From Saprospiraceae bacterium (GTDB lineage: Bacteria > Bacteroidota > Bacteroidia > Chitinophagales > Saprospiraceae): 22,416 nucleotides of DNA. The stretch lies in the NCBI GenBank assembly GCA_016714765.1, contig JADKCF010000033.1, positions 1 through 22,416 of the forward strand, read 5' to 3'. Made by a program: the position numbers and the translations under genes. This document shows positions 6,167-15,931 of the stretch, in pieces. Below the pieces are notes generated by a model, which was not told where the DNA came from, ran no database searches, and saw only the letters and a program-made list of their open reading frames with translations. The stretch's first letter is position 1; each line of letters begins with the position of its first letter.

Positions 6167-9100
6167 TCATTGAACTATCACCTTAGCATAAGTTACCTTT
6201 TGGCTAGACAGATCCACAAATTGGACAAAATATAGGCCGGGTAAGGGAGAGATGACCATTTGGTTCATGCCCATGCTACAGCGACCTCGGTCTATCAGAT
6301 CGCCTACATTATTGTGTATAGAGTATGTTGCATCTTGCTGCAGATGGATGTTGATAATCCCCGTTGAAGGATTAGGGTAAACTACTGTAATACCTCTGCC
6401 ATCAATAGTATTTACGTATCCAAAGTTGTCTACGACTATAGTATTTGTGGTATTTGTTACTATCGGAGGATTAGAATCAAAGTAGATATAAGCTGTGTTG
6501 GCAATTTCGGTATTTACAGCGATATCAGAATCAGATAAAATGGTAAAATCAACATATCCTTGGCTCAATGTGTTATTTTCGCTTTTTGCTGGCAAATTTA
6601 TATTTTTAAAAATAAACTTGACAATACCCTGTGTATCAATTAGAATATCACAAGGGTGGCTACTGGAGATGAATTGAAAAGAATCAGCGTCAAGGTTGGT
6701 GTGCAGAGAGTCTACAATGATAATGTCAGTTGCTTTGTAGTTTCCTTCATTTTCGAATCGAATGGTGTATCGTATAGGATCTTTAATCAAATATCTATTG
6801 TTGACGTGCAGTCCGGTAGGGGAAGCTTTTTTGTCATTTGGGTCATAAGCACACAAGACAGTGTCTCGTATTTCGGAAGTAGAAGTATAAGTACCTGATA
6901 CAAATTGTGCCCAAATATAAATTTCATCACCAAGTGACATCTCATCAGGCGATTCAAAACTGAAAACAAAACTATTGCTTTCAAACGGTTTATCGAAACT
7001 TATCTGAGATTGTATTGTAGAATCATTGATAACTTCCCATGGTGAGAGAGTGCTGTTTAGCTTTGTTTTAGGACTGTGGACAATTGTAATTGCCCCCATG
7101 ATCGGGTCGATTCCTTTATTAACAACATGCAGCCATACATTAAAATCTGAATAACAAATAGGCACTGCAGATGTTAAACTAAGGGATACACTACGGGGCA
7201 AAGCATCTGTATTCAAGCCAAATGACACATCATTTTGCTGTGGCACCTCGACTTTTAAACTTGATTCCGTCGTTGTCTTCCATGGTTCAATCGGCCTGAT
7301 TTCTATTGTGTATTCTCCATTGGAGTTTGGGTAATGCGTAAATATGCCCTCCGCATTAGAATATGACCACTTTTCGGCTTCGTCCAACCATACTTTCTGA
7401 CCCGGACGCCTGGAATCAATTTCAGGATTGTAAGTAGCAGATTTATCTCTGTCGAAATAGGTTAGCCCCACGATTTTTTCCGTATTTCCATACGAATAAA
7501 TTTCACAACTGGTAATACCTATACTCTCCGTAATCCAAAGCTTATTATTTTTGTCAATGTGAATATCGTAAAGATAATTACTTCGTAAGCCTGAATTTTC
7601 TGTATTGTAATTTATGAGAGATTCTTTGTCCCAATAATACAAGCCATCTCCGTAAGTAGATACCCAATAATTACCATAGTCATCTTGTATCATTTCACTG
7701 ACAACATCGTAACTAAAAAAACTAGAATAATCAACCCATTCACTTCCATTGAACATGGTCAATCCAGCATCATTATTCATCCATACATGTCCATCATTAT
7801 CTACATAATTTAAGTAATATTTAGTGGGCACAGCTTGTCCGTGTCCAAGATAATAAAATTTTTGGCCATCAAACTTTACTAAGCCTGTTTTACTGACAGT
7901 CATATACAGATTATCATTTTGTCTAATGACATGCCATAAACAGAAGATGTGATAGGCGAATTATTTTTATCATACCAGGTCCAGACACCGTTTTCGTACT
8001 TACCTAATCCCCATTCTTTACCACCTTTTTTACCCCATGAAAACACGTACACTACCCCTTTTTTAGTAACTTTTACTTCAAAAACATTCGAATGTCCATG
8101 TAAAAATTTTGTAATTTCACCATTCTCATAATATACTAACCCAATAGAAGTAGAGTCAAAACTATTGCCAATATTACTTATCCATACCCCGCATTTAATG
8201 GGATCCAAAGCTATATCACCGGTAAAAAAATTATTTAAAGTGTCAATGTTTAATCTTTCCCATTCACCATTTTTGATTAAGTCAACCCCACCTGTTGCGA
8301 TCCAAATAGAATTGTTACAATCAGATTCCATTTCTCTGACATAATTGGAAGAAATATCAGAAATTTTAGTTTCGACAGATATCCAGGTATTATTTTTTCA
8401 ACCCAAAGCTGCGAGTTATATCCCAATAGCCAGTAGTGACCGTCGTTATCAATATGGACTAAACGCTTGTATGTGTTAATTCCTGGGATTGGTGGTATAT
8501 GATCATCATAAATGACATTTATGTTCTTACCATCAAAGACCAGAAAATTTAATTTTTCGGCATCCAGAGTGTAATATGCCATAAACAATCTGCCATCAGG
8601 ATGTCTAAACGACGAATAAATCGACTCACCATTAGACCAAAGTATTTCCTTATTAACACCGTCGAATTTGAAAATACCAGTATCAAAATATAAAATCAAA
8701 TCACCATATAGATCAATGTTTGCATAGTCTATATCTTTATTAGGGTTACTTGTAAAAATAGAAAGACTGTACGTTTCTATGATTTTTTGTGAAGATATAT
8801 TGTAAATGCTAAAAGACCTTTGCGAAAATAACCATATATCGTCATCATCTTTAAATTCGAAACTTGTAAAACTAATACCATCACTACTGATAGGTATCCC
8901 TGTACACTCTGTAATCTGTCCATTATGTAGTCTGAATAATTTATGACATATGGAACAACCTCCCTTTGCTAAACTAAACCACACGTCGCCGTTTGGGCGG
9001 ACATTTATATTTTTGACGGTATTAAACTCACTTTCTAATTCTATAAAATCATGATATCTCGTCCATACGCCTTCCTTATAATTGAATAAGCCGCCGCCAT

Positions 9101-9374
9101 TGGTACCAACCCAAAGACTCATGTCATTACCTACTGCCAGATCAACAATATCTTTGCCTTTCAGTGGACTGTTCCAGGGTAAATAAGTTTGGTACTTGCC
9201 ACTCAGCGTTTCATACCTTATAAGACCACCTTGGGTGGCAATCCATATATTATCTCCTGTCTGTGCGAAATCATTGTAGATGTTTTGCGTCGTGTAATTT
9301 TGCCAATAAAATTGAGCTTCCATCGTATGAGTCCATCCCAAAACTAAAAAATATACAATTCTCCATATTCTCAT
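6167..9374 (-). pseudogene. Secreted beta-propeller protein with T9SS sorting domain, two frameshifts
   Basis: Three frames join into one protein of about 1069 residues. The first (9374 to about 8399) has a signal peptide (residues 1-20, ending MEAQ) and propeller blades such as NIWIATQGGLIRY and SLWVGTNGGGLF. The second (about 8392 to 7921) continues with SIWIATGG. The third (about 7916 to 6167) has more blades (NYWVSTYGDGLYYW), a domain with YTIRFENEG and IYFDSNPPIVTN that is common in T9SS cargo, and a type A sorting domain (VVYPNPSTG to the C-terminus). Adding one A to the A6 run at 8393-8398 and one to the A4 run at 7917-7920 restores VEKNNTW and LDKNDNLYM and one open frame. The product would be an exported, surface-bound or released protein of unknown ligand. 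It may be a real pseudogene or intact with base errors. Confidence 0.82.
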
Positions 9375-9708
9375 AGGACATTGATTTTAATTTTTTTTGT
9401 AAATGTATCTTCATTCACTTAGCTTCACACTCGCTTTTTAAAATCTTCTTTAATGTTTAAAAAATGATCCAATTGCGAAAACAAATCCCAATATAGAGAA
9501 AAAATCCAATAAGAGTTACATAATAGCCAAAAAATAATTGGCTGGCTTAGAAAGTAATGGTATACAATTGTCGTGTTTACAAAACAGAAATTGTATTAAA
9601 GAAGAAACAATAAATATCAAATAAAATGAATGCGCTAAAATTAAATATCAATATTTGTTTGCTATTGTTGATAACAAATATGATAACGTTCTATCGTCTT
9701 TTGTGGTG
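9375..9708. other. Gene-free interval with two hairpins and a 28-codon frame
   Basis: AGCCAA/TTGGCT pair at 9525-9543. ATACAATT (9562-9569) pairs with AATTGTAT (9589-9596), with an inner TGTTT/AAACA stem; neither hairpin has a T-run. A plus-strand frame at 9626-9712 would encode a 28-residue hydrophobic peptide resembling a signal peptide without a mature part, possibly the stump of a lost gene. Nothing else is recognisable. Confidence 0.5.
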
Positions 9709-11808
9709 TTAATTGGCTAATTTCAATATTTTATCAGGCCTGATTTTCAGCACTACATCACTTGACAACTGCAGCGCTGAGTTTAGTAAACAATGACCAC
9801 CAGGCAAATGGTCAATGATGATTAACTTGTTGCCCGAAAGTATAGCGGGCGGTTTTTGCTGAAAAGCCCAATTGTTGGTATCGTACCAACTGCCATTTCC
9901 TGTAAAGGTAAATACTGAAGATTGGGGTAGATTTATTGCTGTCAAACTTTTATACAATCCTCCTTTCAGTCCACTATTGGTATAAGATACCGCAAACATA
10001 AACCCTAATGTATCAAAACTTAGCTCTCTGACATTGGCAGTTGCAGATGAAAGTCCCACAGAGCTTTGTATCCAATTCGTATTTGCATTCCAATTGTTTT
10101 TAAATGCCATCCTGACACCTCCATCTTCGCAAGCCAGGTAAACATTATTATTTTGATCAAAAATTATGTCCTGTATTCCATGTACGTTTAGGTCAGCATC
10201 CACAAATTGAGTCCAGCTATTACCATTTTCCGCAGGACTGGAGTACCACAATGAATGCGTCCACCAATCACTTCCTGCAAATATAAAACCATCTTCATCT
10301 TGTTCAATATTATATACATTTCCATACCAGGGAATAGAGTTTCCGACCCCTGAAGTAAATGATTGGCCACCATTATCAGACCTCGCAACGCCCTCTGATT
10401 CAGTTGCCAAAAAAATAGTATTTTCTTTATTGACATCTATATCCCAAATAGCAGAAATGCTCAATGGATTGTTGAGCCATGTGATACCTTGATCGATAGA
10501 ATAAGAGAGTGAAGTCGTGCCCGAAAATCTGGAGACAGCCCATAATGTATCTGTCTTATGCTGCTTGATTTTTGTATAAAGGTCGCATCCATTTGCGGCC
10601 ACCTGAGTCCAGCTATCTCCATTGTTTGATGACCTGTAAATGGCTCCTTTGGGCACAGAATTATACCCATGAAAAATGACAAAACCTCCTGTTGTTTCTG
10701 TAATTTGGAGAATATTCAAATGAGTAACCCCGGTATTTTTATATTGCCAGCTCTGTCCCTGATCTGCAGATCTCCAAATACCAACTCTCGTGCCCGCAAA
10801 ATAAGTACCATTTCGCGTGCATTTAAAAGAGATGATGCTTCTTGGTGCATCCAGGCCATTACTTTTGTCAACCCAGCTAGATCCGCTATTGATAGACTTA
10901 AAAACGCCTGATGCACCTGTATAGATAGTGCCGATAGAAGAAAAAGCAATACTAATGAAATTAGTAGTAGATAGCGCATCAGTTACTGAAGACCAATTAC
11001 TACCACCATTTGTACTTCTATAAATAGCTGCACTTCCTGAGGAAGGACTAATAAAAACCTGATTTTGGGCATCTGTTGCAATAAAATTCATATTTGCTAC
11101 AGGCAGTCCTGTATTTGCTGAAGTCCAATTGCCGCCTGTTGAAGGGCAGCGAAATACATTATTACTATTGCAAAGCGCATATATGGTATCAGAGCTGCTG
11201 ACAGCCATTTTTATTACAAATTTATTTGGCATAGGATTCCCCACCAGTGACCAGTTGCTAATGCCATCAAACACATAAACTCCAAAAGTGAAAGCAGCGG
11301 CATAAAGATTGCCCTGAGGGCCGACTGCTATAGTTTTACCCAATGCTGGAAAATTGAAGGTGATGTTTGTCCAGTTAGAGCCGTTCCATTTGTAAATTTG
11401 ACCGGTGCTATTGATCATATACATTATACCTGCTGTACCTTTTGCAAATCCGGTAACTAAAGTATTATTGGACGGAAGCCCTGTATTGATAGCAGTCCAT
11501 GTTCCATTTACAAACTGATAGATTCCATTCGATCCTGTTCCTACAAATACTTTTTCATCAGTGGCTACTTCTACCATTCTGATCAAAGAGTCAGGCAAAC
11601 CAAGGCTTATATTGTTCCAGGAGGTTCCCTCGTCAGTGGATTTAAAAATACCATAACTAGTGGTACCTGCATATGTGATGTTACTGCCAGATACTGCTAT
11701 GGTTTGAACATTTTCTACAGGACTATGCTTTTTTTGCCAGGTGATCTGAGCGCAGATGGGCAGTGAAAACAATAGAAATAAAGAAATTAAATTTTGCACG
11801 AATGTCAT
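9709..11808 (-). CDS. Secreted Asp-box (BNR-like) beta-propeller protein
   Basis: 699 residues with a signal peptide (1-20, ending PICA-Q). At least seven Asp-box motifs (S-x-D/N-x-G-x-S/T-W) recur through the protein: STDEGTSW (57-64), then STNGGSNW, SINSGSSW, SADQGQSW, SSNNGDSW, SIDQGITW and SDNGGQSF. These fit a sialidase/sortilin/YCF48-like propeller. The last about 70 residues (from SVFTFTGNGSWYDTNNWA) form a separate small beta domain with PPAILSGNKLIII and GGHCLLN, common at the end of such Bacteroidota proteins. No type A sorting signal follows it. No catalytic residues of a glycoside hydrolase are evident, so binding or adhesion is as likely as enzymatic activity. It faces the same way as the T9SS propeller gene but is separated from it by 334 bases. 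Confidence 0.85.
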   Translation of the reverse strand: MTFVQNLISLFLLFSLPICAQITWQKKHSPVENVQTIAVSGSNITYAGTTSYGIFKSTDEGTSWNNISLGLPDSLIRMVEVATDEKVFVGTGSNGIYQFVNGTWTAINTGLPSNNTLVTGFAKGTAGIMYMINSTGQIYKWNGSNWTNITFNFPALGKTIAVGPQGNLYAAAFTFGVYVFDGISNWSLVGNPMPNKFVIKMAVSSSDTIYALCNSNNVFRCPSTGGNWTSANTGLPVANMNFIATDAQNQVFISPSSGSAAIYRSTNGGSNWSSVTDALSTTNFISIAFSSIGTIYTGASGVFKSINSGSSWVDKSNGLDAPRSIISFKCTRNGTYFAGTRVGIWRSADQGQSWQYKNTGVTHLNILQITETTGGFVIFHGYNSVPKGAIYRSSNNGDSWTQVAANGCDLYTKIKQHKTDTLWAVSRFSGTTSLSYSIDQGITWLNNPLSISAIWDIDVNKENTIFLATESEGVARSDNGGQSFTSGVGNSIPWYGNVYNIEQDEDGFIFAGSDWWTHSLWYSSPAENGNSWTQFVDADLNVHGIQDIIFDQNNNVYLACEDGGVRMAFKNNWNANTNWIQSSVGLSSATANVRELSFDTLGFMFAVSYTNSGLKGGLYKSLTAINLPQSSVFTFTGNGSWYDTNNWAFQQKPPAILSGNKLIIIDHLPGGHCLLNSALQLSSDVVLKIRPDKILKLAN

Positions 11809-12011
11809 ATTTTACCAATAAGCTTTTAGGCTTCTCATCATTAAGAATCAAAAATATATAAAATCGCTCCTATTACTCTACGAAAGCTTAATAAATTGCT
11901 GCTAAAAACAAAAACAACCGTAATCCAAAAAATTCGTTAGGGATTGTCAGCAGTCTCATCAGAAAAATCCAAAACAAAACTACTCTGATGCTGTTTAGAT
12001 TCTTTTTTTTT

Positions 12012-12281
12012 ATGGATGCAAAAGACATAGACAGAATCATAGAGATGGCGTGGGAGGATCGCACACCATTCGAAGCCATCGAAATACAATTTGGTGTTTC
12101 GGAGGCGCAGGTCATAGCCCTCATGCGCAAAGAACTAAAACGTACAAGCTTCAACCTTTGGCGAGCCCGGGTGCATAGTGGCGTAAGCCAAAAACATAGT
12201 AAAAAACGAAATCCAGAAATCTCCCGCTTTAAGTGCAACTTGCAGCGTACAATATCTATGAACAAGATAAGTAAGCGGTAG
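12012..12281 (+). CDS. TIGR03643/DUF2805 family small protein
   Basis: 89 residues from the ATG at 12012; the frame is open to 11988, but the extra residues are a Phe run. IDRIIEMAWEDRTPFEAIEI, FGVSEAQVIALMRKELK, SFNLWRARV and the basic tail ending NKISKR match the TIGR03643 (DUF2805) family over its full length. The middle resembles a helix-turn-helix (FGVSEAQVIALMRKEL), and the C-terminus is strongly basic, so nucleic-acid binding is plausible. The function of the family is unknown to me. It stands alone between two minus-strand genes and is the only plus-strand gene before 15932. Confidence 0.9.
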   Translation: MDAKDIDRIIEMAWEDRTPFEAIEIQFGVSEAQVIALMRKELKRTSFNLWRARVHSGVSQKHSKKRNPEISRFKCNLQRTISMNKISKR

Positions 12282-12454
12282 TATTTGATTTACTTGTGGT
12301 TGTCTTAGCATGTTGCAAAGATAAGATATCATTAGGCTTCCAGTCTTATTATTTAAAACGACTGTTTGTCAAAATTTTACTTGACTTTGGCGAAAAATAT
12401 CTTGCGGTTTATGACAAGTTTATTGATTTCGTTTAGACTATGTTAAAACAAAAT

Positions 12455-14671
12455 TTACTCCGGATAAATTGACTTGTATTTTTTGATACGAAGTTTTTCC
12501 ATCAATTCATCAGATGCAAGAAATTTCATTGTTTCTGGATTCATGAATAATGAGTTTTCATTAAGTTTGAATACTGTAAGATCGTAATAAATTCGCCTTG
12601 ACCCATCATTTGCTTGTGGGTCAAAAGAAAGATGAAGAAAATCAATTTCGTGGGTTTTGTCCTTACTGATTATAACATGGTTTTCTTTATAAAATATTTC
12701 CAAATTATACTTATAACTATATCTGTCAAACGATTGATATTCTTCATAATCATCAATCAAAACACCGGATGGTGCATGAATTAGTTTTTCAGGACCATTC
12801 TCTTCAAATTGTAAATACATAAAATCATCCCAATTATCAGAAAAGTCATACACGGATCTTCCGTCAAGAAGCAAACCATGCTCAAGATGATAAACAAAAT
12901 ATGCAATGTATTTCGATGTATCTGCAACCGTGAAAAACAAATTAGGAAGTATTTCATTATATAGACCATTTATAATATGTCTCCTGTCATAAATGGTTTT
13001 CTCATGGGTTAATGTATCAAAAACTGTCCAAATAGAGTCTTTCTCAAAAGTAATAAAGTTTATATGTCGGATTCCTACAGAATATATAAATGGCATGATG
13101 GTGTCTCTATTGACATTTAAGTAGCCATATAATCGGTTATTCTCAAATCTTGCTTTTTCTAGAGCTTCTTGTTTATCTCTTTCATTTGCTTCTTCTTGAT
13201 ATTTTTTTGCATTATCTATCATATTGTATTTTACGAATGAAGTATCTATTATACATTCAATGTTATTTTTTGTTATCCTCTCAGGACAAGAATAGGAAAA
13301 TAATTGTGGTTTTTCTATCTGAGTTAAGTGACCTTTTTCGAAAATGTAATCAATAAAATCAATATAATTTATGCTAATATATTTTGCTGGAAGGTAATGG
13401 TTCATACTTCTAATACAACTGTTTACCTCATCAAAAATGAAGTCTGATTCAATTTTGTATTTCGTTTTATCACAGTATATTAAGGTGTCATTTTTATAAT
13501 CAATTAAGTACTTACAAAACCTATTGTTTACATAATATAAAGAGTCAAAAAATACATCAAATACATATCCATCAAACCTCTTGTAAAATCGCAAATTTTC
13601 ATCAAATACATAACTACTATCTATCATTTGTAGATAAGTACCCATTTTGTTACCAAAATATTTGATAAATGTGTTTCCTTTTCTATCATCAATCGAATAA
13701 TTTATAGAGTCTAAAATTACGTTTCCAGGTCCAATTATGTAGGATTTTGATTTTGAAACTAAATAAGTGTTTTCTCCATGAAAGACATGTTTAAAAGTTT
13801 TATTGATAATTTTTTGTCCTTTGTGATTATAAACTGAAATCGAATCTCTTTTATGGGAATTAATAATCAACGAAATATCATTTTGGTGGAAAAACCATAA
13901 ATGGTCTGAGTTTTCAATTTTCACTTTAGTGTCAAAAAATGTTCCATTAGGATATAATAATTTTATATGTTTCTCATTTTCTAACAAAAAAATAAAATTT
14001 TGATCATCTGTAAATCTTTCTAAATTTGAATAACTGTTAATGTTGATGGCTTTCCCATTTTGATGATACAATTTTAATTTCTTGTAGTCTTCATAAGCAA
14101 TATAAGTTTTTCCATATTTATTCAATTTTAGTGCTTTTGCAATTATTATCTTTTTACCATGATAATCAATCACCACTGAGCTGTCTTTTACAAAAGCCCC
14201 ATAAACTTGTTTGTTTAAAGTATCGATATTGGGTGGTTGAATAAATATTTGATGTAACAATTTCTTTTTATTACGTAAATAAACTTGATACTCTTCTTTT
14301 CGATAATTCCTAAAAATGATGTAATGATTGTAAATCGCAAAAATGATTGGCAAGGTATCCATTTCCTGAAATCTAGTCTCCTTTCCACGATCCAAGATAT
14401 ATAGCTTTCCTCTTTTTCTTACAAAATAGGCATCTTCTCTTATCTTCTGTGGATATCTGCAATAACCTTGTACAATATATGATGCTTCATATTTGCATGG
14501 TACTTTGATATTTCCATTTTTGTCAGAGAATCCCCACTTGTCATAATCACATGCATAAGGATACATAGCATTTTTCGGAGTGTCGCAAGGATATATTGTC
14601 TCCCTCGATGTTGAATAACTGTTGATAGTTGCCAATAAAAAAAATATAATGAGTTGGATCTTGTATGTCAT
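12455..14671 (-). CDS. Large secreted WG-repeat-like protein
   Basis: 738 residues with a signal peptide (about 1-19, hydrophobic IQLIIFFLLATI). A clear WG repeat is at 46-62 (WGFSDKNGNIKVPCKYEA), and a weaker one near 510-527 (YGYLNVNRDTIMPFIYS). The long middle part is beta-rich with many short Tyr/Lys/Asn-rich strands and may be a diverged propeller. Residues around 485-510 (KKYQEEANERDKQEALEKAR) form a short coiled coil. No catalytic motif is visible. The frame is intact over 2.2 kb, unlike its propeller neighbours. A TACTTTTG box (14683-14676) lies five bases before the ATG, which would make the mRNA nearly leaderless. Confidence 0.7.
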   Translation of the reverse strand: MTYKIQLIIFFLLATINSYSTSRETIYPCDTPKNAMYPYACDYDKWGFSDKNGNIKVPCKYEASYIVQGYCRYPQKIREDAYFVRKRGKLYILDRGKETRFQEMDTLPIIFAIYNHYIIFRNYRKEEYQVYLRNKKKLLHQIFIQPPNIDTLNKQVYGAFVKDSSVVIDYHGKKIIIAKALKLNKYGKTYIAYEDYKKLKLYHQNGKAININSYSNLERFTDDQNFIFLLENEKHIKLLYPNGTFFDTKVKIENSDHLWFFHQNDISLIINSHKRDSISVYNHKGQKIINKTFKHVFHGENTYLVSKSKSYIIGPGNVILDSINYSIDDRKGNTFIKYFGNKMGTYLQMIDSSYVFDENLRFYKRFDGYVFDVFFDSLYYVNNRFCKYLIDYKNDTLIYCDKTKYKIESDFIFDEVNSCIRSMNHYLPAKYISINYIDFIDYIFEKGHLTQIEKPQLFSYSCPERITKNNIECIIDTSFVKYNMIDNAKKYQEEANERDKQEALEKARFENNRLYGYLNVNRDTIMPFIYSVGIRHINFITFEKDSIWTVFDTLTHEKTIYDRRHIINGLYNEILPNLFFTVADTSKYIAYFVYHLEHGLLLDGRSVYDFSDNWDDFMYLQFEENGPEKLIHAPSGVLIDDYEEYQSFDRYSYKYNLEIFYKENHVIISKDKTHEIDFLHLSFDPQANDGSRRIYYDLTVFKLNENSLFMNPETMKFLASDELMEKLRIKKYKSIYPE

Positions 14672-14675
14672 GCTG

Positions 14676-14683
14676 CAAAAGTA
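14676..14683 (-). promoter_or_regulatory. Candidate -7 box immediately before the WG-repeat gene
   Basis: TACTTTTG on the minus strand matches TAnnTTTG, and its last base is five bases before the ATG at 14671. If used, transcription would begin at or near the start codon. There is no matching -33 box. Confidence 0.35.
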
Positions 14684-14824
14684 AAGTATTAAATATTTCT
14701 AGATTGTATCGATGGCGACACAATGACATTTTGGAAATAAACTTTAATTCACCCACACCACAAAACATCAGACATATAAAATGCACACTTCTTGCTCTCT
14801 TGCTCTTCAGAAAAAAGATTTACA

Positions 14825-14870
14825 CTAAAATAAAAACTGTCAGGTTTCACCTTACGGCAAAACCTGACAG
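14825..14870 (-). terminator. Rho-independent terminator of the two-domain secreted protein gene
   Basis: CTGTCAGGTTT and AAACCTGACAG (14870-14860 and 14847-14837 on the minus strand) form a perfect 11-bp stem with a 12-base loop, followed by TTTTTATTTT. It begins 20 bases after the stop at 14891. Confidence 0.9.
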
Positions 14871-14890
14871 CTAACAAAACCATTTTAATT

Positions 14891-15684
14891 TTAATCCGTA
14901 ATATCTACCAATTCCCAAACTTCTTGAGACACCAGGTCTCTCAATTCATTCAACTTAGTATTAAAAATAGCTATGTCATCCTTAGGATATACTTTTTTGT
15001 ACTCATCTCCCATACCTGTTTTTCCACTTACCCATGACAATGCCTGGTCTAAGGTAGTAAATGTAAAGCTAACTGTATAGTCACTTTCACTGATATTGGT
15101 AGCATAGGTGCGTTTCCATACATTAAATCCTTTTAGTTCCCCTGCTTTTATACACTCTTCAAGCACTGGCTTTAACGTTTCCAATAATTTTTCATAAGCT
15201 GCACCGCTTCCCTTTTTGACATCTACAAGGTTGAGCTGTACATATTCGCCTGGTATTATCTTAGCACCAACGCCCCACTTATAGGTATAAAGATCGGTGA
15301 CTACTGTAGTCCTTACATTGTTTAATGATGTAAAGAATCCAGTGATTTCACTCACACTCATTGCTTTGAAACCAGTATCCCAGGTACCTTCTGCTTTCAT
15401 TTCGATACCGCTAGGAATACTGAAAGGGTGGCATAATTATAATCCATACTGCTACCACGTGGTAATGTTCTACGGTATAGTTGCCAGGAATTAATAGTCT
15501 TATTAGCAACTCTAGCATCGGCAAGCTTTCTTGATGTTTTCATGTCGATCAGAAAACTTTCATTCATATTTGGCATAGTTTTTATAAAATTTACTTCACC
15601 GTAAGGGCCTTGTGCTTGACACACATTGAAAGAAAATAATGTAATTAAAGCAACTACCATGATTGTTAAAGAAAATGTCTTCAT
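14891..15684 (-). pseudogene. Secreted protein with two similar alpha/beta halves, one frameshift
   Basis: Two frames (15684 to about 15414; about 15414 to 14891) join into about 264 residues if one C is added to the CC at 15415-15414 (minus strand), which restores SVFPSGIEMKAEGTWD. A signal peptide covers 1-24 (ending CQAQ). Each half runs from a strand near the start (YGEVNFI; YVQLNLV), through a helix and a W-x-x-Y/W-(R/K)-R-T motif (SWQLYRRT; GFNVWKRT), to a DY....F strand (DYNYATLSVF; DYTVSFTF). This suggests two tandem dimeric-alpha/beta-barrel (ferredoxin-like) domains. Function is unknown. It is divergent from the hybrid regulator across a repeat array and is the likely target of that regulator. 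A strong terminator follows. Confidence 0.72.
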
Positions 15685-15749
15685 TTTAAAAGATTTTTGT
15701 TGGTTAAATAATGAATAATTTTGTGTTTAATATTTGAAAATTGATACTG

Positions 15750-15757
15750 CAAAGTTA
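15750..15757 (-). promoter_or_regulatory. -7 box of the two-domain secreted protein gene
   Basis: TAACTTTG on the minus strand matches TAnnTTTG, 65 bases before the ATG at 15684. There is no TTTG at the -33 position. The repeat array begins about 24 bases upstream, as expected for a promoter that needs an activator. Confidence 0.55.
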
Positions 15758-15787
15758 TATGTATGACCATCCACGGAGCTATGAAAA

Positions 15788-15859
15788 TTCTCGCAAAAAA
15801 TCCTACATTTCTCGCAATCGTACTGTAAATTCTGAGCATATACCGTAAAATCCGAGCAT
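15788..15859. promoter_or_regulatory. Four phased direct repeats, likely operator of the hybrid regulator
   Basis: TTCTCGCA occurs at 15788-15795 and 15809-15816. GTAAATTCTGAGCAT is at 15825-15839 and GTAAAATCCGAGCAT at 15845-15859 (13 of 15 identical). Aligned on the TTCT-type core, they start at 15788, 15809, 15830 and about 15850, a 20-21 base period. AraC-type domains bind direct repeats about 21 bases apart, and the hybrid regulator encoded at 15932 ends in such a domain. Confidence 0.65.
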
Positions 15860-15887
15860 TTTGGGTTGGTTTAGTCATTTAGGTTTG
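15860..15887 (+). promoter_or_regulatory. Candidate promoter of the hybrid regulator gene
   Basis: TTTG (15860-15863) and TAGGTTTG (15880-15887) match the Bacteroidota -33 and -7 boxes. The gap is 16 bases, slightly shorter than usual. The last operator repeat ends at 15859, so the regulator could control its own gene. The leader would be about 38 bases. Confidence 0.45.
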
Positions 15888-15931
15888 TTTTTTTACCCTT
15901 ACATAACTTTATCTTGATGTATCTTTAGCTC

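Noticed and set aside
11888..12265. Minus-strand gene opposite the TIGR03643 gene
   Set aside because: It is the reverse shadow of a full-length recognised family, and its translation has no motif.
12316..12323. Minus-strand -7 box TATCTTTG
   Set aside because: It matches the consensus, but no gene follows within a sensible distance in that direction.
15681..15878. Short minus-strand gene before the two-domain secreted protein
   Set aside because: It covers the promoter and repeat array, and its translation looks random.
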